DNA of 64,000 bases from Simplicispira sedimenti (GCF_022760965.1 NZ_JAKVIJ010000001.1:186001-250000), one strand, 5' to 3'; positions 49,581-59,095 are shown, counted from the stretch's first letter. A program made the numbers and translations. The notes: generated by a model not told the origin, from the letters alone.

Positions 49581-49728
49581 GCAGAGAATGGGCCGCCGGG
49601 GCAGGCCTGGCGGCGCTGGTAAAAACCCTGATTGTCCGCGATCCGGCGCGGCCAGGGGGGCGGCTACCGTCCAGAGCCCTTTTGGCTATCATGGAGAGTT
49701 CCCCTTTTGGCGCACCGCGCCCTCTGCC

Positions 49729-52700
49729 GTGACCCCGCTGCCCCCCCCATCCCCACCGCAAGACACCGCCACGCCGGAGACCGGGCGGCCGCTGGCCCAG
49801 GTGCTGCGCGCCCAGGCGCACATCTGCATCCGCGGGGCGCGCACGCACAACCTCAAGAACATCGACCTGGACATTCCGCGCAACGCACTGGTGGTGATCA
49901 CCGGGCTGTCGGGCTCGGGCAAATCCAGCCTGGCGTTCGACACGCTGTACGCCGAGGGCCAGCGCCGGTATGTGGAGAGCCTGTCCAGCTATGCACGCCA
50001 GTTCCTGGGGCGGCTGGACAAGCCCGATGTGGACCTGATCGAGGGCCTCTCGCCGGCCATCAGCATCGAGCAAAAGGCCACCAGCCACAACCCGCGCTCC
50101 ACCGTGGGCACGGTGACCGAGATCCACGACTACCTGCGCCTGCTGTTTGCGCGCGCCGGTACGCCCTACTGCCCCGACCACGGCCTGCCCCTGCAGGCCC
50201 AGACCGTGAGCCAGATGGTGGACGCCGTGCTGGCCCTGCCCGAGGGCACGCGCCTGATGGTGCTGGCCCCGGTGGCGCGCGGCAAGAAGGGCGAGTTCAC
50301 CGAGCTGTTTGCGCAGATGCAGGCGCTGGGCTATGTGCGCTTTCGGGTGGACGGGCAGACCTACGAGCACGAAAACCTGCCCGCGCTCAAGAAGAGCGAG
50401 AAGCACGACATCGACGTGGTGATCGACCGCGTGAAGGTGCGCCCCGACCTGCAGCAACGCCTGGCCGAGAGCTTTGAAGCCGCCCTGCGCGTGGGCGCCA
50501 CCGAGGGCCACGGCCGCGTGCTGGCGCTGGAGATGGATTCGGGCCAGGAGCACCTCTTTTCCTCGCGCTTTGCCTGCCCGGTGTGCAGCTATGCGCTGGG
50601 CGAGCTGGAGCCGCGCCTGTTCTCGTTCAACTCGCCCCAGGGCGCCTGCCCCAGTTGCGACGGCATCGGCCAGCAGGAGGTGTTCGACCCCGCGCGGGTG
50701 GTGGCCTTCCCGTCCCTGAGCCTGGCCAGCGGCGCCATCAAGGGCTGGGACCGGCGCAACGGCTACTACTTCGCGATGCTGGAGAGTCTGGGCGCGCACT
50801 ATGGCTTTGACGTGGAGGCGCCGTTCGAGTCGCTGCCCGCCAGGGTGCAGGACGTGGTGCTGCACGGCTCGGGTACCGAAGACATTGCGTTCCGCTACAT
50901 CCTGGACAGCGGCGCCCAGAAGGGCAAGGCCATCGTCAAGCAGCACCCCTTCGAGGGCATCCTGCCCAACATGGCGCGGCGCTACCGCGAGACCGATTCG
51001 ACCGTGGTGCGCGAGGACCTGGCCCGCTTTCGCAGCACCCAGTCCTGCCCCGACTGCCAGGGCACACGCCTGCGCCGCGAGGCGCGCCATGTGCGCGTGG
51101 GCGAAGGCGCCCAGGCGCGCACGCTGCACGAGGTGAGCCACCTCACGCTGCTGGACGCGCAAACCTGGTTCGAGCAGTTGCAGCTCAGCGGCGCCAAGGC
51201 CGAGATCGCCGACAAGGTGGTGCGCGAGATCAGCGCGCGGCTGCGCTTTCTCAACGACGTGGGCCTGACCTACCTGAGCCTGGACCGCAGCGCCGAGACG
51301 CTCAGCGGCGGCGAGGCACAGCGCATCCGCCTGGCCAGCCAGATCGGCTCGGGCCTGACGGGCGTGATGTACGTGCTCGACGAGCCCAGCATCGGCCTGC
51401 ACCAGCGCGACAACGACCGCCTGATCGCCACGCTCAAGCACCTGCGCGACATCGGCAACAGCGTGATCGTGGTGGAGCACGACGAGGACATGATGCGCGC
51501 GGCCGACGAGGTCATCGACATGGGCCCAGGCGCTGGCGTGCACGGCGGGCGCGTGGTGGCGCAGGGCAGCTTCGATGCCGTGCGCCAGCACCCGCAGTCG
51601 CTCACCGGGCAGTACCTTGCGGGCACCCGGCGCATTGCCGTACCTGCACGGCGCACGCCCTGGCTGCCGGTGGTGGCCGCCCCGGCACCCGAGGCCAAGC
51701 CCAAGTCACGCTTCCCGGTCAGCGAGGCCAGCCGCAAGCGCGCCGAGCGCATGGCCGAACACGAGGCGCGCCAGGGTCCGCTGCAGGCGCTGCGCGTGCT
51801 GGGCGCCACGGGCAACAACCTCCAGAACGTGAGCGTGGACTTCCCCGTGGGCCTGCTCACCTGCGTGACGGGCGTGTCGGGCTCGGGCAAGAGCACGCTG
51901 GTCAACGACACGCTGCACAAGGCCGTGGCACGCCAGCTCTACCGCGCCCACGACGAACCGGCGCCGCACGAGGCGATCGAGGGCATCGAATATTTCGACA
52001 AGGTCATCAACGTGGACCAGTCGCCCATCGGCCGCACGCCGCGCAGCAACCCGGCCACCTACACCGGCCTGTTCACGCCGATCCGCGAGCTGATGGCCGA
52101 GGTGAACACCGCCCGCGAGCGCGGCTACGGCCCGGGGCGCTTTTCCTTCAACGTGGCGGGCGGGCGCTGCGAAGCCTGCCAGGGCGACGGCATGGTGAAG
52201 GTGGAAATGCACTTTTTGCCCGACGTGTACGTGCCCTGCGACGTGTGCCACGGCCAGCGCTACAACCGCGAAACGCTGGAGGTGCAGTGGAAGGGCCGGA
52301 ACATCGCCCAGATCCTCGACCTCACGGTGGAAGACGCCGCAGCCTTCTTCCAGGACGTGCCGACCATCGCGCGCAAGCTGCAGACGCTGCTCGACGTGGG
52401 CCTGAGCTACATCCGCCTGGGCCAGAGCGCGACCACGCTCTCGGGCGGCGAGGCGCAGCGTGTGAAGCTGGCGCAGGAGTTGAGCAAGCGCGACACCGGC
52501 CGCACGCTCTACATCCTGGACGAGCCCACCACCGGCCTGCACTTTGCCGACATCGACCTGCTGCTCAAGGTGCTGCACCAGTTGCGCGACGCGGGCAACA
52601 CCATCGTCGTCATCGAGCACAACCTGGACGTCATCAAGACGGCCGACTGGCTCATCGACATGGGGCCCGAAGGGGGTGCGGGCGGGGGCACCGTGGTGGC

Positions 52701-52788
52701 GCAGGGCACGCCGGAAGAGGTGGCGACCCATCCGGCCAGCCATACGGGGCGGTATCTGGCGCCCTATCTGGCAGGACAGAAAGTTTAG
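49729..52788 (+). CDS. uvrA: UvrABC system protein A
   Basis: A 1019-residue nucleotide-excision-repair ATPase. Two ABC ATPase units: Walker A GLSGSGKSSLAFDTL and GVSGSGKSTLVNDTL, signatures LSGGEAQRIRLA and LSGGEAQRVKLA. Zinc modules include CPVCSYALGE..CPSC and CEACQGDGMVKVE..CDVCHG. The GTG start at 49729 follows the family start by a 30-residue extension; the frame stays open for 945 bases 5', antisense to the MFS gene, which is rejected as coding. It is longer than E. coli UvrA (940). Confidence 0.95.
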   Translation: MTPLPPPSPPQDTATPETGRPLAQVLRAQAHICIRGARTHNLKNIDLDIPRNALVVITGLSGSGKSSLAFDTLYAEGQRRYVESLSSYARQFLGRLDKPDVDLIEGLSPAISIEQKATSHNPRSTVGTVTEIHDYLRLLFARAGTPYCPDHGLPLQAQTVSQMVDAVLALPEGTRLMVLAPVARGKKGEFTELFAQMQALGYVRFRVDGQTYEHENLPALKKSEKHDIDVVIDRVKVRPDLQQRLAESFEAALRVGATEGHGRVLALEMDSGQEHLFSSRFACPVCSYALGELEPRLFSFNSPQGACPSCDGIGQQEVFDPARVVAFPSLSLASGAIKGWDRRNGYYFAMLESLGAHYGFDVEAPFESLPARVQDVVLHGSGTEDIAFRYILDSGAQKGKAIVKQHPFEGILPNMARRYRETDSTVVREDLARFRSTQSCPDCQGTRLRREARHVRVGEGAQARTLHEVSHLTLLDAQTWFEQLQLSGAKAEIADKVVREISARLRFLNDVGLTYLSLDRSAETLSGGEAQRIRLASQIGSGLTGVMYVLDEPSIGLHQRDNDRLIATLKHLRDIGNSVIVVEHDEDMMRAADEVIDMGPGAGVHGGRVVAQGSFDAVRQHPQSLTGQYLAGTRRIAVPARRTPWLPVVAAPAPEAKPKSRFPVSEASRKRAERMAEHEARQGPLQALRVLGATGNNLQNVSVDFPVGLLTCVTGVSGSGKSTLVNDTLHKAVARQLYRAHDEPAPHEAIEGIEYFDKVINVDQSPIGRTPRSNPATYTGLFTPIRELMAEVNTARERGYGPGRFSFNVAGGRCEACQGDGMVKVEMHFLPDVYVPCDVCHGQRYNRETLEVQWKGRNIAQILDLTVEDAAAFFQDVPTIARKLQTLLDVGLSYIRLGQSATTLSGGEAQRVKLAQELSKRDTGRTLYILDEPTTGLHFADIDLLLKVLHQLRDAGNTIVVIEHNLDVIKTADWLIDMGPEGGAGGGTVVAQGTPEEVATHPASHTGRYLAPYLAGQKV

Positions 52789-52789
52789 G

Positions 52790-52848
52790 TCAAATGGGGC
52801 TCTAGCGCTTACTCAATAAGCGCCAGTAGCTATTATTTTTATAGCAAT
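52790..52848 (+). repeat. Repeat A, copy 8
   Basis: GGGGCTCTAGCGC, ATAAGCGCCAGTAGCTATT and TTTTTATAGCAATCA, between the convergent uvrA and hydrolase stops. It begins two bases after the uvrA stop. Confidence 0.85.
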
Positions 52849-53813
52849 CAACGCCCCAGTTTCTGCGCCACCACCGCATCCAGCGAGGCCATGAAGCCCT
52901 CCACCGCACGGGTGTAGTCGCTGTCCAAGCCCAGCTCGGCGTTGATTTCGCCGTGCGTCAGGGGCTGGGGCAGCACCTCGGCGCGGCCGCCCAGGGTGTG
53001 CACATGCCGGGCCATGGCCTGCGCCTGCAGGCAGGGCTGGTCAAGCCGCTCGGTGGAGCAGACGAACTGGGCGGGCGGCGCACCGCTCACCCACTGGTGG
53101 AAGGGCGACAGCGCGTGCCAATAGACCGGGTTGGTACCAAAGGCGTCGTCGTACAGCGGCAGGTGCGGCGCGCGCATGAACTGGGGCACGTTGAGCATGG
53201 CGCTGTCCAGCGACACGGCGCCCAGCCAGGGCCAGGCGCCCAGGCGCTGGGCCAGCGCGGGCTGGGCGTTGATGAGCGACACCAGGTGCGCCCCAGCCGA
53301 GTGGCCCATCAGGATGAAGCGCCCCGCGTCGCCCCCCCACTGCGCAGCCTGCTGCTGCGCGGTGGCCAAGGCCTGGGCCACGTCCTGCGCCTGCTGGGAC
53401 ACAGGGGTGTCGGGCAGCAGACGGTAGTTCACCGACACCACGATCACCCCGCGCGGCACCCAGCGGGCGACCTTGTTCTGCACCACGCTGGGCATGGCCT
53501 TGTCCCCGTTGCGCCAGCCGCCGCCATGCACCATGAACACCACCGGCGCGCGTGCACCGCTGGGATCGGGCGTGCTGGTGCTGGGCCGGTAGATGTCCAT
53601 GCGCTGGCGGGCGTCGGGGCCGTAGGGCAGGTCGGTGATTTTCTGCACATCCGGGGGCAGGGGCGCGCGCCGCTCCTGCACGCGCTCGGCCAGCCGGGTG
53701 CGCAGGCGCTCGGTGGCCTGGGGGGTATCACTGCGGGACAAAGGCTGGGCCTGCGCCAGCGGGGCCAGGCCCGCCACCAGGGCGCAGAACAGGGCCATTC
53801 GTTGCAAGGTCAT
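52848..53813 (-). CDS. Secreted alpha/beta-hydrolase (carboxylesterase-like)
   Basis: A 321-residue esterase-like protein with signal peptide (MALFCALVAGLAPLAQAQ). VVFMVHGGGWRNGDK is the HGGG oxyanion motif, FILMGHSAGAHLVSL contains the nucleophile S in GHSAG, and the C-terminal LTHGEINAELG supplies the catalytic His. The acid residue is likely in the SLDSAML / TERLDQP region. It belongs to the hormone-sensitive-lipase-like (BD-FAE) group. The substrate is unknown. An AraC regulator gene lies 160 bases upstream on the same strand. Confidence 0.86.
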   Translation of the reverse strand: MTLQRMALFCALVAGLAPLAQAQPLSRSDTPQATERLRTRLAERVQERRAPLPPDVQKITDLPYGPDARQRMDIYRPSTSTPDPSGARAPVVFMVHGGGWRNGDKAMPSVVQNKVARWVPRGVIVVSVNYRLLPDTPVSQQAQDVAQALATAQQQAAQWGGDAGRFILMGHSAGAHLVSLINAQPALAQRLGAWPWLGAVSLDSAMLNVPQFMRAPHLPLYDDAFGTNPVYWHALSPFHQWVSGAPPAQFVCSTERLDQPCLQAQAMARHVHTLGGRAEVLPQPLTHGEINAELGLDSDYTRAVEGFMASLDAVVAQKLGR

Positions 53814-53973
53814 GGGCACATCTCCTGACAGAAGGCCGCGCGGGCCGGTGGCGCCACTGTGCACCGGCCCGTGCGCTGGAATATGTACGCGGCATGAAGC
53901 CTGCGTTGATGGCGGTAACAGAAAGTACGGCAACGGCCCTGCGTTCACCAAGGCGGCCTACCGCCGACCGGCA

Positions 53974-54921
53974 TCACGGTGCCGCCGTGCGCAGGCGTGG
54001 CGTGCGCGGCGTGCGGCGGCGGTGCACCCAGGGTGTCTGTGCGCCGGGCGCTGGGGGCGGCAGGTCCCGGTCGCGCTGCGCCAGGTACCACAGCAGCCAG
54101 TCGGGCTGGTCGGTCTGGTCGATGTGTGTGTTGGCGGTGTCAAAAAAACGCGAGGGCGCCGCGCCGTAGTTCTGCGCCCAGACCTTGGCAAAGTGGGCCG
54201 AATCGACAAAGCCCGCCGCCTGTGCAATCTGCGTGAGGGCCAGGCCGCTGCCCATGAAGCTGGCGGCCGCCCGGATCTTGATCGACAGCGCATAGCGCCG
54301 CAGTGGCAGCCCGAGCCCCTGGTGGAACAGGCGCGAGGCGTGGTGCGCCGACAAGCCCAGCAGCGGCGCCAGGCGCTCCAGTTCTGCGCCGGGGTCTTCG
54401 TCGAGCAGGCACATGAGCCTGCGCACGCGCGGATCCAGCGGCGCGGGCTGCGGGAGCTGGCGCGCCGTGGCCGCCACGGCCTCGCGCACCTGGGCGTCCA
54501 CGGCCTGGCCCTGCAATCTGCCTGCGGCAAAGGCGCGCCCCAGGTCTTGCAGCGCAGCGCATGGCGCCCCGTGCAGCGCCTGCACGCCGGGCGCTGCCAG
54601 GGCCTGGAAGTGGCGGTAGTGGGGGTGGCCGGGCTCCAGGTCGATGAGCAGCAGGGATCGGTCCAGGGCATCCACGGTCTTGCACGCCATGGGCGCAATG
54701 AGCAGCGCCGGGGCTTGCACCGTGTGGCCCTGGCAGCGGGCCTGCAGCGCCTGGCCGTCGGTGCTGCACAGCAGCGTGGCGGCGTGGCGCTGGGTGGTGT
54801 TGCGCATGCCGGGGCAGGCAAACACAATGGCGTCGCCGAGCAGGCGCACGCGCGCCTGGGGCTGTCCCGGGGGCGCCGCTGTCCAGACCGAACGTGCGGC
54901 GGGTGGCTCAGCCCTGGCCAT
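53974..54921 (-). CDS. AraC-family transcriptional regulator
   Basis: A 315-residue regulator. N-terminal cupin-like sensor with RHAATLLCSTDGQALQARCQ; C-terminal AraC HTH pair (LERLAPLLGLSAHHASRLFHQGLGLPLRRYALSIKI and LALTQIAQAAGFVDSAHFAKVWAQNYGAAPSRF). It ends in a basic, Arg/Thr/Pro tail. Its start overlaps the end of the GspC-like gene by 14 bases. The target may be the adjacent esterase gene; not shown. Confidence 0.88.
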   Translation of the reverse strand: MARAEPPAARSVWTAAPPGQPQARVRLLGDAIVFACPGMRNTTQRHAATLLCSTDGQALQARCQGHTVQAPALLIAPMACKTVDALDRSLLLIDLEPGHPHYRHFQALAAPGVQALHGAPCAALQDLGRAFAAGRLQGQAVDAQVREAVAATARQLPQPAPLDPRVRRLMCLLDEDPGAELERLAPLLGLSAHHASRLFHQGLGLPLRRYALSIKIRAAASFMGSGLALTQIAQAAGFVDSAHFAKVWAQNYGAAPSRFFDTANTHIDQTDQPDWLLWYLAQRDRDLPPPAPGAQTPWVHRRRTPRTPRLRTAAP

Positions 54922-55576
54922 CGCTAGGGGTCTCCTCGTTCAAGCGTACCGACAGGCGCACCAGCGCCCCGTTGCGCACCACCTGAAAGGCCAGTTCGTG
55001 CACGCTCGTCAGGGCCACCATGTTGCTTTCCTCCACCGGCGGCTGGTCTGGCAGGTCCAGCGTGTACACGGTGTCGCCCGGCCGCAGGCCCGAGCGCGCG
55101 TACACGCTGCCGGGCAGCACGGCCTGCACCATGTAACCGCCCCGGGGTTCAGGTTGCAGCACCACATGGTCCAGGAAATCCTGGGCCGCCAGGCGGCGTT
55201 GAACCGACAGGCGCTCAGGCGCGATGCCCGCGTTGAGCGTGCGCGGGTCCGGGCCCTGCGCAGCTTCGTCCTCGTCGGCCACGGGCTGCAAGCGGTCCCA
55301 GGGGGAGTGGGTGGCTGCGGCGGGCTCGGCAGCGTCGGCCACGGGGGCGCCCGCTGCAAACGGCCAGGCCTGGCCCGCGCGCTGCGCCTGGGCCACCGGG
55401 GCGCTGGCTGGGGTGTGCAGCGCTGCGGGTGGCTGCGCGGGCCACAGCGCCCACAGCAGCGCCCCCAGGGCCACCAGCGCCAGAGCGGCCTGCGGCCAGC
55501 GCCGGGCCAGCGGGACAGGTCGCGCTGCCGGCACCGAAGGCGTGCGGGGCTGGCTGGATAGTTCGTAGTGCTTCAT
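54908..55576 (-). CDS. GspC-like PDZ protein, orphan
   Basis: A 222-residue bitopic protein: one N-terminal TM helix (WPQAALALVALGALLWALWP, ~28-47), a low-complexity periplasmic linker (Ala/Pro) and a C-terminal PDZ-like domain (GGYMVQAVLPGSVYARSGLRPGDTVYTLDLPDQPPVEESNMVALTSVHELAFQVVRNG). This matches the C-terminal half of type II secretion GspC, but no other gsp gene lies nearby. Overlap with the AraC gene suggests translational coupling. Confidence 0.78.
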   Translation of the reverse strand: MKHYELSSQPRTPSVPAARPVPLARRWPQAALALVALGALLWALWPAQPPAALHTPASAPVAQAQRAGQAWPFAAGAPVADAAEPAAATHSPWDRLQPVADEDEAAQGPDPRTLNAGIAPERLSVQRRLAAQDFLDHVVLQPEPRGGYMVQAVLPGSVYARSGLRPGDTVYTLDLPDQPPVEESNMVALTSVHELAFQVVRNGALVRLSVRLNEETPSDGQG

Positions 55577-55653
55577 GGCGCTTGCTCCCGTGATTGCACC
55601 GCAGTCCGCACCCCAGCGCTACAGGGAAAGCGCCAGGGTTCGTTGATACTTTC

Positions 55654-56562
55654 TCAGGGTTTGACGAATGTCTTGAGCCAGTCCATGGTGGCCTTCACGC
55701 CCCATTGGTTGTTGCCATATTCATAGTACGGGTCCACCCCCAGGATGCCCGAGCATTGCACGCCGGGCACGCCCAGGTTGCCCATGAAGCAGTGGTCGGC
55801 ATTGAGGTCGGCCACTTCCAAATCCTTGACGATGTACCAGCCGCTGCCGTTGCTGCGGAAGCACGATTGCCGCCCGGTGCACTTGAGCCCGGTGACCAGC
55901 TCGGCCTGCGAGCGCGCGATGGCCTCGGTGCCGCCCACGAACATGTCGCGCTCGCCGTTGATGATGCGGATGCGCTCGCCCGGTTGGGCGTGCTTGCCGT
56001 TGGCCATGCACGACTCCAGGTTGTAGGCCACGGTGTAGGTCGAGCCCGTGCCCTGGCCCATGGAGGCCTGCACCCGGCTGTCGTAGTTCTTGGCCAGCAC
56101 CGAGATGATGGAGCCCTGGCTCAGACCGCCGGTGACGATGCCCTTGGAGCAATCGGCCTTGCCGCGCGCGCACAGCTTGGCGATGGCGCTGCTGGTGCTG
56201 GTCGCATTGAAGATGCCCTTGGCGCGGCCGCTGATGGTGGAGCAGCTGCCGAACGAGGCGTTGGCGTACTGCACCGTGGCTGCCACAAAGCCGCGCGCCA
56301 CGGCGGCGTCGATGGCGGCCTTGGCCCAGGCGCTGTCATAGGCCTCGCCCGTGCCCACGGTGTGCACATACACCGGGTACTTGCCTGCGGCGCTGGGCTC
56401 CTTGCCGTAGATGTTGTAGGTGCTGCCGTTGCGGTAGGTGGTGGTGAAGGTGGTTTGCGCCTGCGCCGACAGCGCCCCCAGCAGGGCCATGCCTGCAACA
56501 AGGAAGCTGCCCAGACGGCACAGGGCGCGGCGTGGGGTGGTGTGGGGGGCGCATGGGTGCAT
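55654..56562 (-). CDS. Secreted alpha/beta-hydrolase-like protein
   Basis: A 302-residue exported protein (signal peptide LGSFLVAGMALLGALSAQA). The Ser-nucleophile elbow is GIVTGGLSQGSIISVLA (G-L-S-Q-G). It has Cys-rich segments (FGSCSTIS, LCARGKADCSK, KCTGRQSCFR, DHCFMG) typical of secreted disulphide-stabilised esterases or feruloyl/PHB depolymerase-like enzymes, and the likely catalytic His in NADHCFMGNLG. The family name is uncertain. The upstream region 56563-56704 holds nothing else recognised. Confidence 0.75.
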   Translation of the reverse strand: MHPCAPHTTPRRALCRLGSFLVAGMALLGALSAQAQTTFTTTYRNGSTYNIYGKEPSAAGKYPVYVHTVGTGEAYDSAWAKAAIDAAVARGFVAATVQYANASFGSCSTISGRAKGIFNATSTSSAIAKLCARGKADCSKGIVTGGLSQGSIISVLAKNYDSRVQASMGQGTGSTYTVAYNLESCMANGKHAQPGERIRIINGERDMFVGGTEAIARSQAELVTGLKCTGRQSCFRSNGSGWYIVKDLEVADLNADHCFMGNLGVPGVQCSGILGVDPYYEYGNNQWGVKATMDWLKTFVKP

Positions 56563-56704
56563 GGTGTGTCTCCTGGTTGGTTTTGCACAGTGGGCGCCCG
56601 GCAAGGGCGGCACCACAAGGAAGGCAAACCAAGTCTAGGAAGCACACCGCGCGCGGCCTTGTACCGAAAGGCCATGGACCCCGGGGCTTTCCCGGGGAGA
56701 GGCA

Positions 56705-57190
56705 TCACGCCTGGAGCGCGGCCTCCACGTCGTCCGCCAGCTTGGCGGGCGTGTCTTGTGGGGCGTAGCGCCGGATGACCTGGCCGTCCTTGCCCACCAG
56801 GAACTTGGTGAAGTTCCACTTGATGGCCTTGCTGCCCAGCAGACCGGGGGCCTCGGCGCACAGCCAGCGGTACAGCGGGCTGGCCTGCGCGCCGTTGACA
56901 TCGACCTTGGCCATCATCGGAAAGCTCACGCCGTAGTTGAGCTGGCAGAAGCTGGCGATCTCGTCGTTGCTGCCGGGGTCCTGGCCAGCAAACTGGTTGC
57001 ACGGAAAGCCCAGCACCACCAGACCCTGGTCGCCGTAGCGCTGGTGCAATTCTTCCAGCCCGGCAAACTGCGGCGTGAAACCGCAGGCACTGGCGGTGTT
57101 GACGATGAGCAGCACCTTGCCTTCGTACTGGCGCAGCGGGACGGTGCGGCCGTCGATGGTCTGGGCGTCGAAGTCGTAAACCGTGGGCAT
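56705..57190 (-). CDS. Glutathione peroxidase-family protein
   Basis: A 161-residue thiol peroxidase. C36 in NTASACGFTPQFAGLEELHQRY is the peroxidatic site (Cys, not Sec), Q in GFPCNQFAGQDPGSNDEI and W in IKWNFTKFLVGKDGQVIRRY complete the catalytic tetrad. The second Cys (FPCNQF) suggests a thioredoxin-linked 2-Cys mechanism. The ATG at MPTVYD is preferred over a GTG nine bases upstream. Reduces H2O2 and lipid hydroperoxides. Confidence 0.93.
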   Translation of the reverse strand: MPTVYDFDAQTIDGRTVPLRQYEGKVLLIVNTASACGFTPQFAGLEELHQRYGDQGLVVLGFPCNQFAGQDPGSNDEIASFCQLNYGVSFPMMAKVDVNGAQASPLYRWLCAEAPGLLGSKAIKWNFTKFLVGKDGQVIRRYAPQDTPAKLADDVEAALQA

Positions 57191-57334
57191 GGTGGGCACC
57201 TGTGCAGTGGAAAGACCCGCATGCTAGCCGTACCGCGCTGCAGGCGCTCAAGCGCCTGTGGATTCCTGCGCGCCTAGCCTGGATACACCCCACAGGCGTG
57301 GTACCTTTGCATACCTTTCCCGTCTGCACGCACC

Positions 57335-57739
57335 ATGCCCATCCACGTCGCCGCCCAGCGGCAAATCTTTGTCGGCCAACCTGTGACCATCGAAGGGGTC
57401 GCGCCCCAGGGACAGTTCAGCGCGGTGTTCGAGGACGATGGCGAGACAGGTTACTTCTATGCGCTGGACCGGGCCCTGGCCAGCCAGCCCATCCAGGACG
57501 CGGTGCACATCTACGATGTGGAGAGTGTGACCGACCGGGCGCAGCCCTCCACGGTCAAGATCGGCTGGGCAGCCGACTGCCGCAAGGCGGTGCTGCTCAT
57601 CAACGACTACCCGCACGCGGTGTTCGACTTTGAAGCGCAGCAGGGCTATTGCCGCAGCGGATTCCCGCCGCCGGGCGTGGGCCCCTGGTCGCAGGACGGC
57701 CACGTGTGGGACGAGGCCTGCATCGCGCTTTTTGCATAA
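57335..57739 (+). CDS. DUF2251 protein
   Basis: A 134-residue protein with VFEDDGETGYFYALD, VHIYDVESVTDR and KIGWAADCRKAVLLINDYPHAVFDFEAQQGYCRSGFPPP, which I recognise as the DUF2251 domain. No signal peptide or helix. Its function is unknown. The stop codon lies inside repeat A copy 9. Confidence 0.82.
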   Translation: MPIHVAAQRQIFVGQPVTIEGVAPQGQFSAVFEDDGETGYFYALDRALASQPIQDAVHIYDVESVTDRAQPSTVKIGWAADCRKAVLLINDYPHAVFDFEAQQGYCRSGFPPPGVGPWSQDGHVWDEACIALFA

Positions 57740-57793
57740 AATTGGCCTCCAGCGCCCGTCCATCAAGCGCAATAAGCTATCAATTTTATAGCA
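57737..57793 (+). repeat. Repeat A, copy 9
   Basis: AAAATTGGCCTCCAGCGC, CCATCAAGCGCAATAAGC and ATCAATTTTATAGCATC. It spans exactly the gap between the DUF2251 and lplT stop codons. Confidence 0.88.
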
Positions 57794-59095
57794 TCAGTGG
57801 TGCGTATCCTGCCGGGCGATCTGCAGCAGGTGCTCCAGTTCCTCGCGGTGGTGGCGGCAGTTGTGCACATGCCAGAGCTGGATCAGCCACATGGCGCCAG
57901 CCACCACCACGCCAAACGCCGTGATGGCACCAAAGGCCGACAGCCCCAGCAGGGTGGACAGGCTGTAGAACGCCCCCAACCCCAGGATGCATGCCTGCTC
58001 GTTGAAGTTTTGCACCGCAATGGACCGCCCCGCGCCCATGAGGTTGTGCCCCCGGTGCTGCAGCAGCGCGTTCATGGGCACCACCAGGAAGCCGCCCAGC
58101 CCGCCCAGCGCAATCAAAAAAGGCACGGCCAGCCAGACGTTGTCGATGAAGTTCATCAGAATGACCAGCAACCCCATGGCAACGCCCAGGGGCATGACGC
58201 GTGTGGCCAGGTCCAGCCGCATGTGCATGGACGCCACCACCGCACCCACCGCCGTGCCAATGGCCACCACCCCCACCAGCGCCGAGGCTTGGGTGGTGCT
58301 GTAGCCCAGCGCAGCAGCGCTCCAGGCGAGCACGATGTAGCGCAGGTTGCCCGACACACCCCAGAACAACGTGGTGGTAGCCAGCGAGATCTGGCCCAGT
58401 CGGTCGTTCCAGAGGCGGCGGTTGCAGCGCCAAAAGTCGGGCAGCAGTTCCAGCGCACTGGCCAGCACGCTGCGCGCGGGGTCGTGCCGCAGCGGGCGCA
58501 TCTCCACGCCGGTGTGGGGGATGCGGGTGTTGAACCAGGCCGCCAGCGCATACACCAGCACCAGCGACAGGATGGCGGACTCGGCAGCGTTGTCCACCAA
58601 CTCCACCCCCGGCAGATCGAACGCCAGCAGGTGCGCCGACACCGTGGCCCCCACCAACTGCCCGCCCAGCAACACGCCCAGAATGATGGAGGCGATCGTC
58701 AGCCCCTCGATCCAGCCATTGGCCTTGACCAGTTGGGAAGGCGGCAGCAGCTCGGTCAGGATGCCGTACTTGGCCGGCGAATACGCCGCTGCACCCAGGC
58801 CCACCACGGCGTAGGCCAGCAACGGGTGCAGGCCGGTCAGCATCAACAGACAACCCACTACCTTGATGGCATTGCTCACGAACATGACCTTGCCCTTGGG
58901 CAGCGCATCGGCAAACGCACCGACAAAGGGCGCCAGCACCACGTAGAACAGGGCGAACATGGGCACCAGCGCAGCACGCTGCCACTCGGGGGCGCCGCCC
59001 GTGCGCAGCAACTCCACGGCCGCCACAAACAATGCGTTGTCGGCGAGCGAGCTGAAAAACTGCGCCGACATGATGGTGTAAAAACCGCGCTTCAT
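57794..59095 (-). CDS. lplT: Lysophospholipid transporter LplT
   Basis: A 433-residue MFS-fold flippase with 12 helices. MSAQFFSSLADNALFVAAVELL and AYSPAKYGILTELLPPSQLVKANGWIEGLTIASIILG are LplT hallmarks. It moves lysophosphatidylethanolamine into the cytoplasm for re-acylation. It is divergent from alr with a 145-bp gap. No acyltransferase gene (aas) is beside it. Confidence 0.92.
   Translation of the reverse strand: MKRGFYTIMSAQFFSSLADNALFVAAVELLRTGGAPEWQRAALVPMFALFYVVLAPFVGAFADALPKGKVMFVSNAIKVVGCLLMLTGLHPLLAYAVVGLGAAAYSPAKYGILTELLPPSQLVKANGWIEGLTIASIILGVLLGGQLVGATVSAHLLAFDLPGVELVDNAAESAILSLVLVYALAAWFNTRIPHTGVEMRPLRHDPARSVLASALELLPDFWRCNRRLWNDRLGQISLATTTLFWGVSGNLRYIVLAWSAAALGYSTTQASALVGVVAIGTAVGAVVASMHMRLDLATRVMPLGVAMGLLVILMNFIDNVWLAVPFLIALGGLGGFLVVPMNALLQHRGHNLMGAGRSIAVQNFNEQACILGLGAFYSLSTLLGLSAFGAITAFGVVVAGAMWLIQLWHVHNCRHHREELEHLLQIARQDTHH

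Noticed and set aside
48784..49728. 5' extension of the uvrA frame
   Set aside because: It is antisense to the MFS gene and lacks any UvrA-like sequence; the domain starts after the GTG at 49729.
48236..49728. LexA (SOS) boxes in front of ssb and uvrA
   Set aside because: No CTGT-N8-ACAG or close variant was found in either upstream region.
57200..57334. tRNA or riboswitch before the DUF2251 gene
   Set aside because: The gap shows no convincing cloverleaf or conserved aptamer; only ordinary promoter-length sequence.
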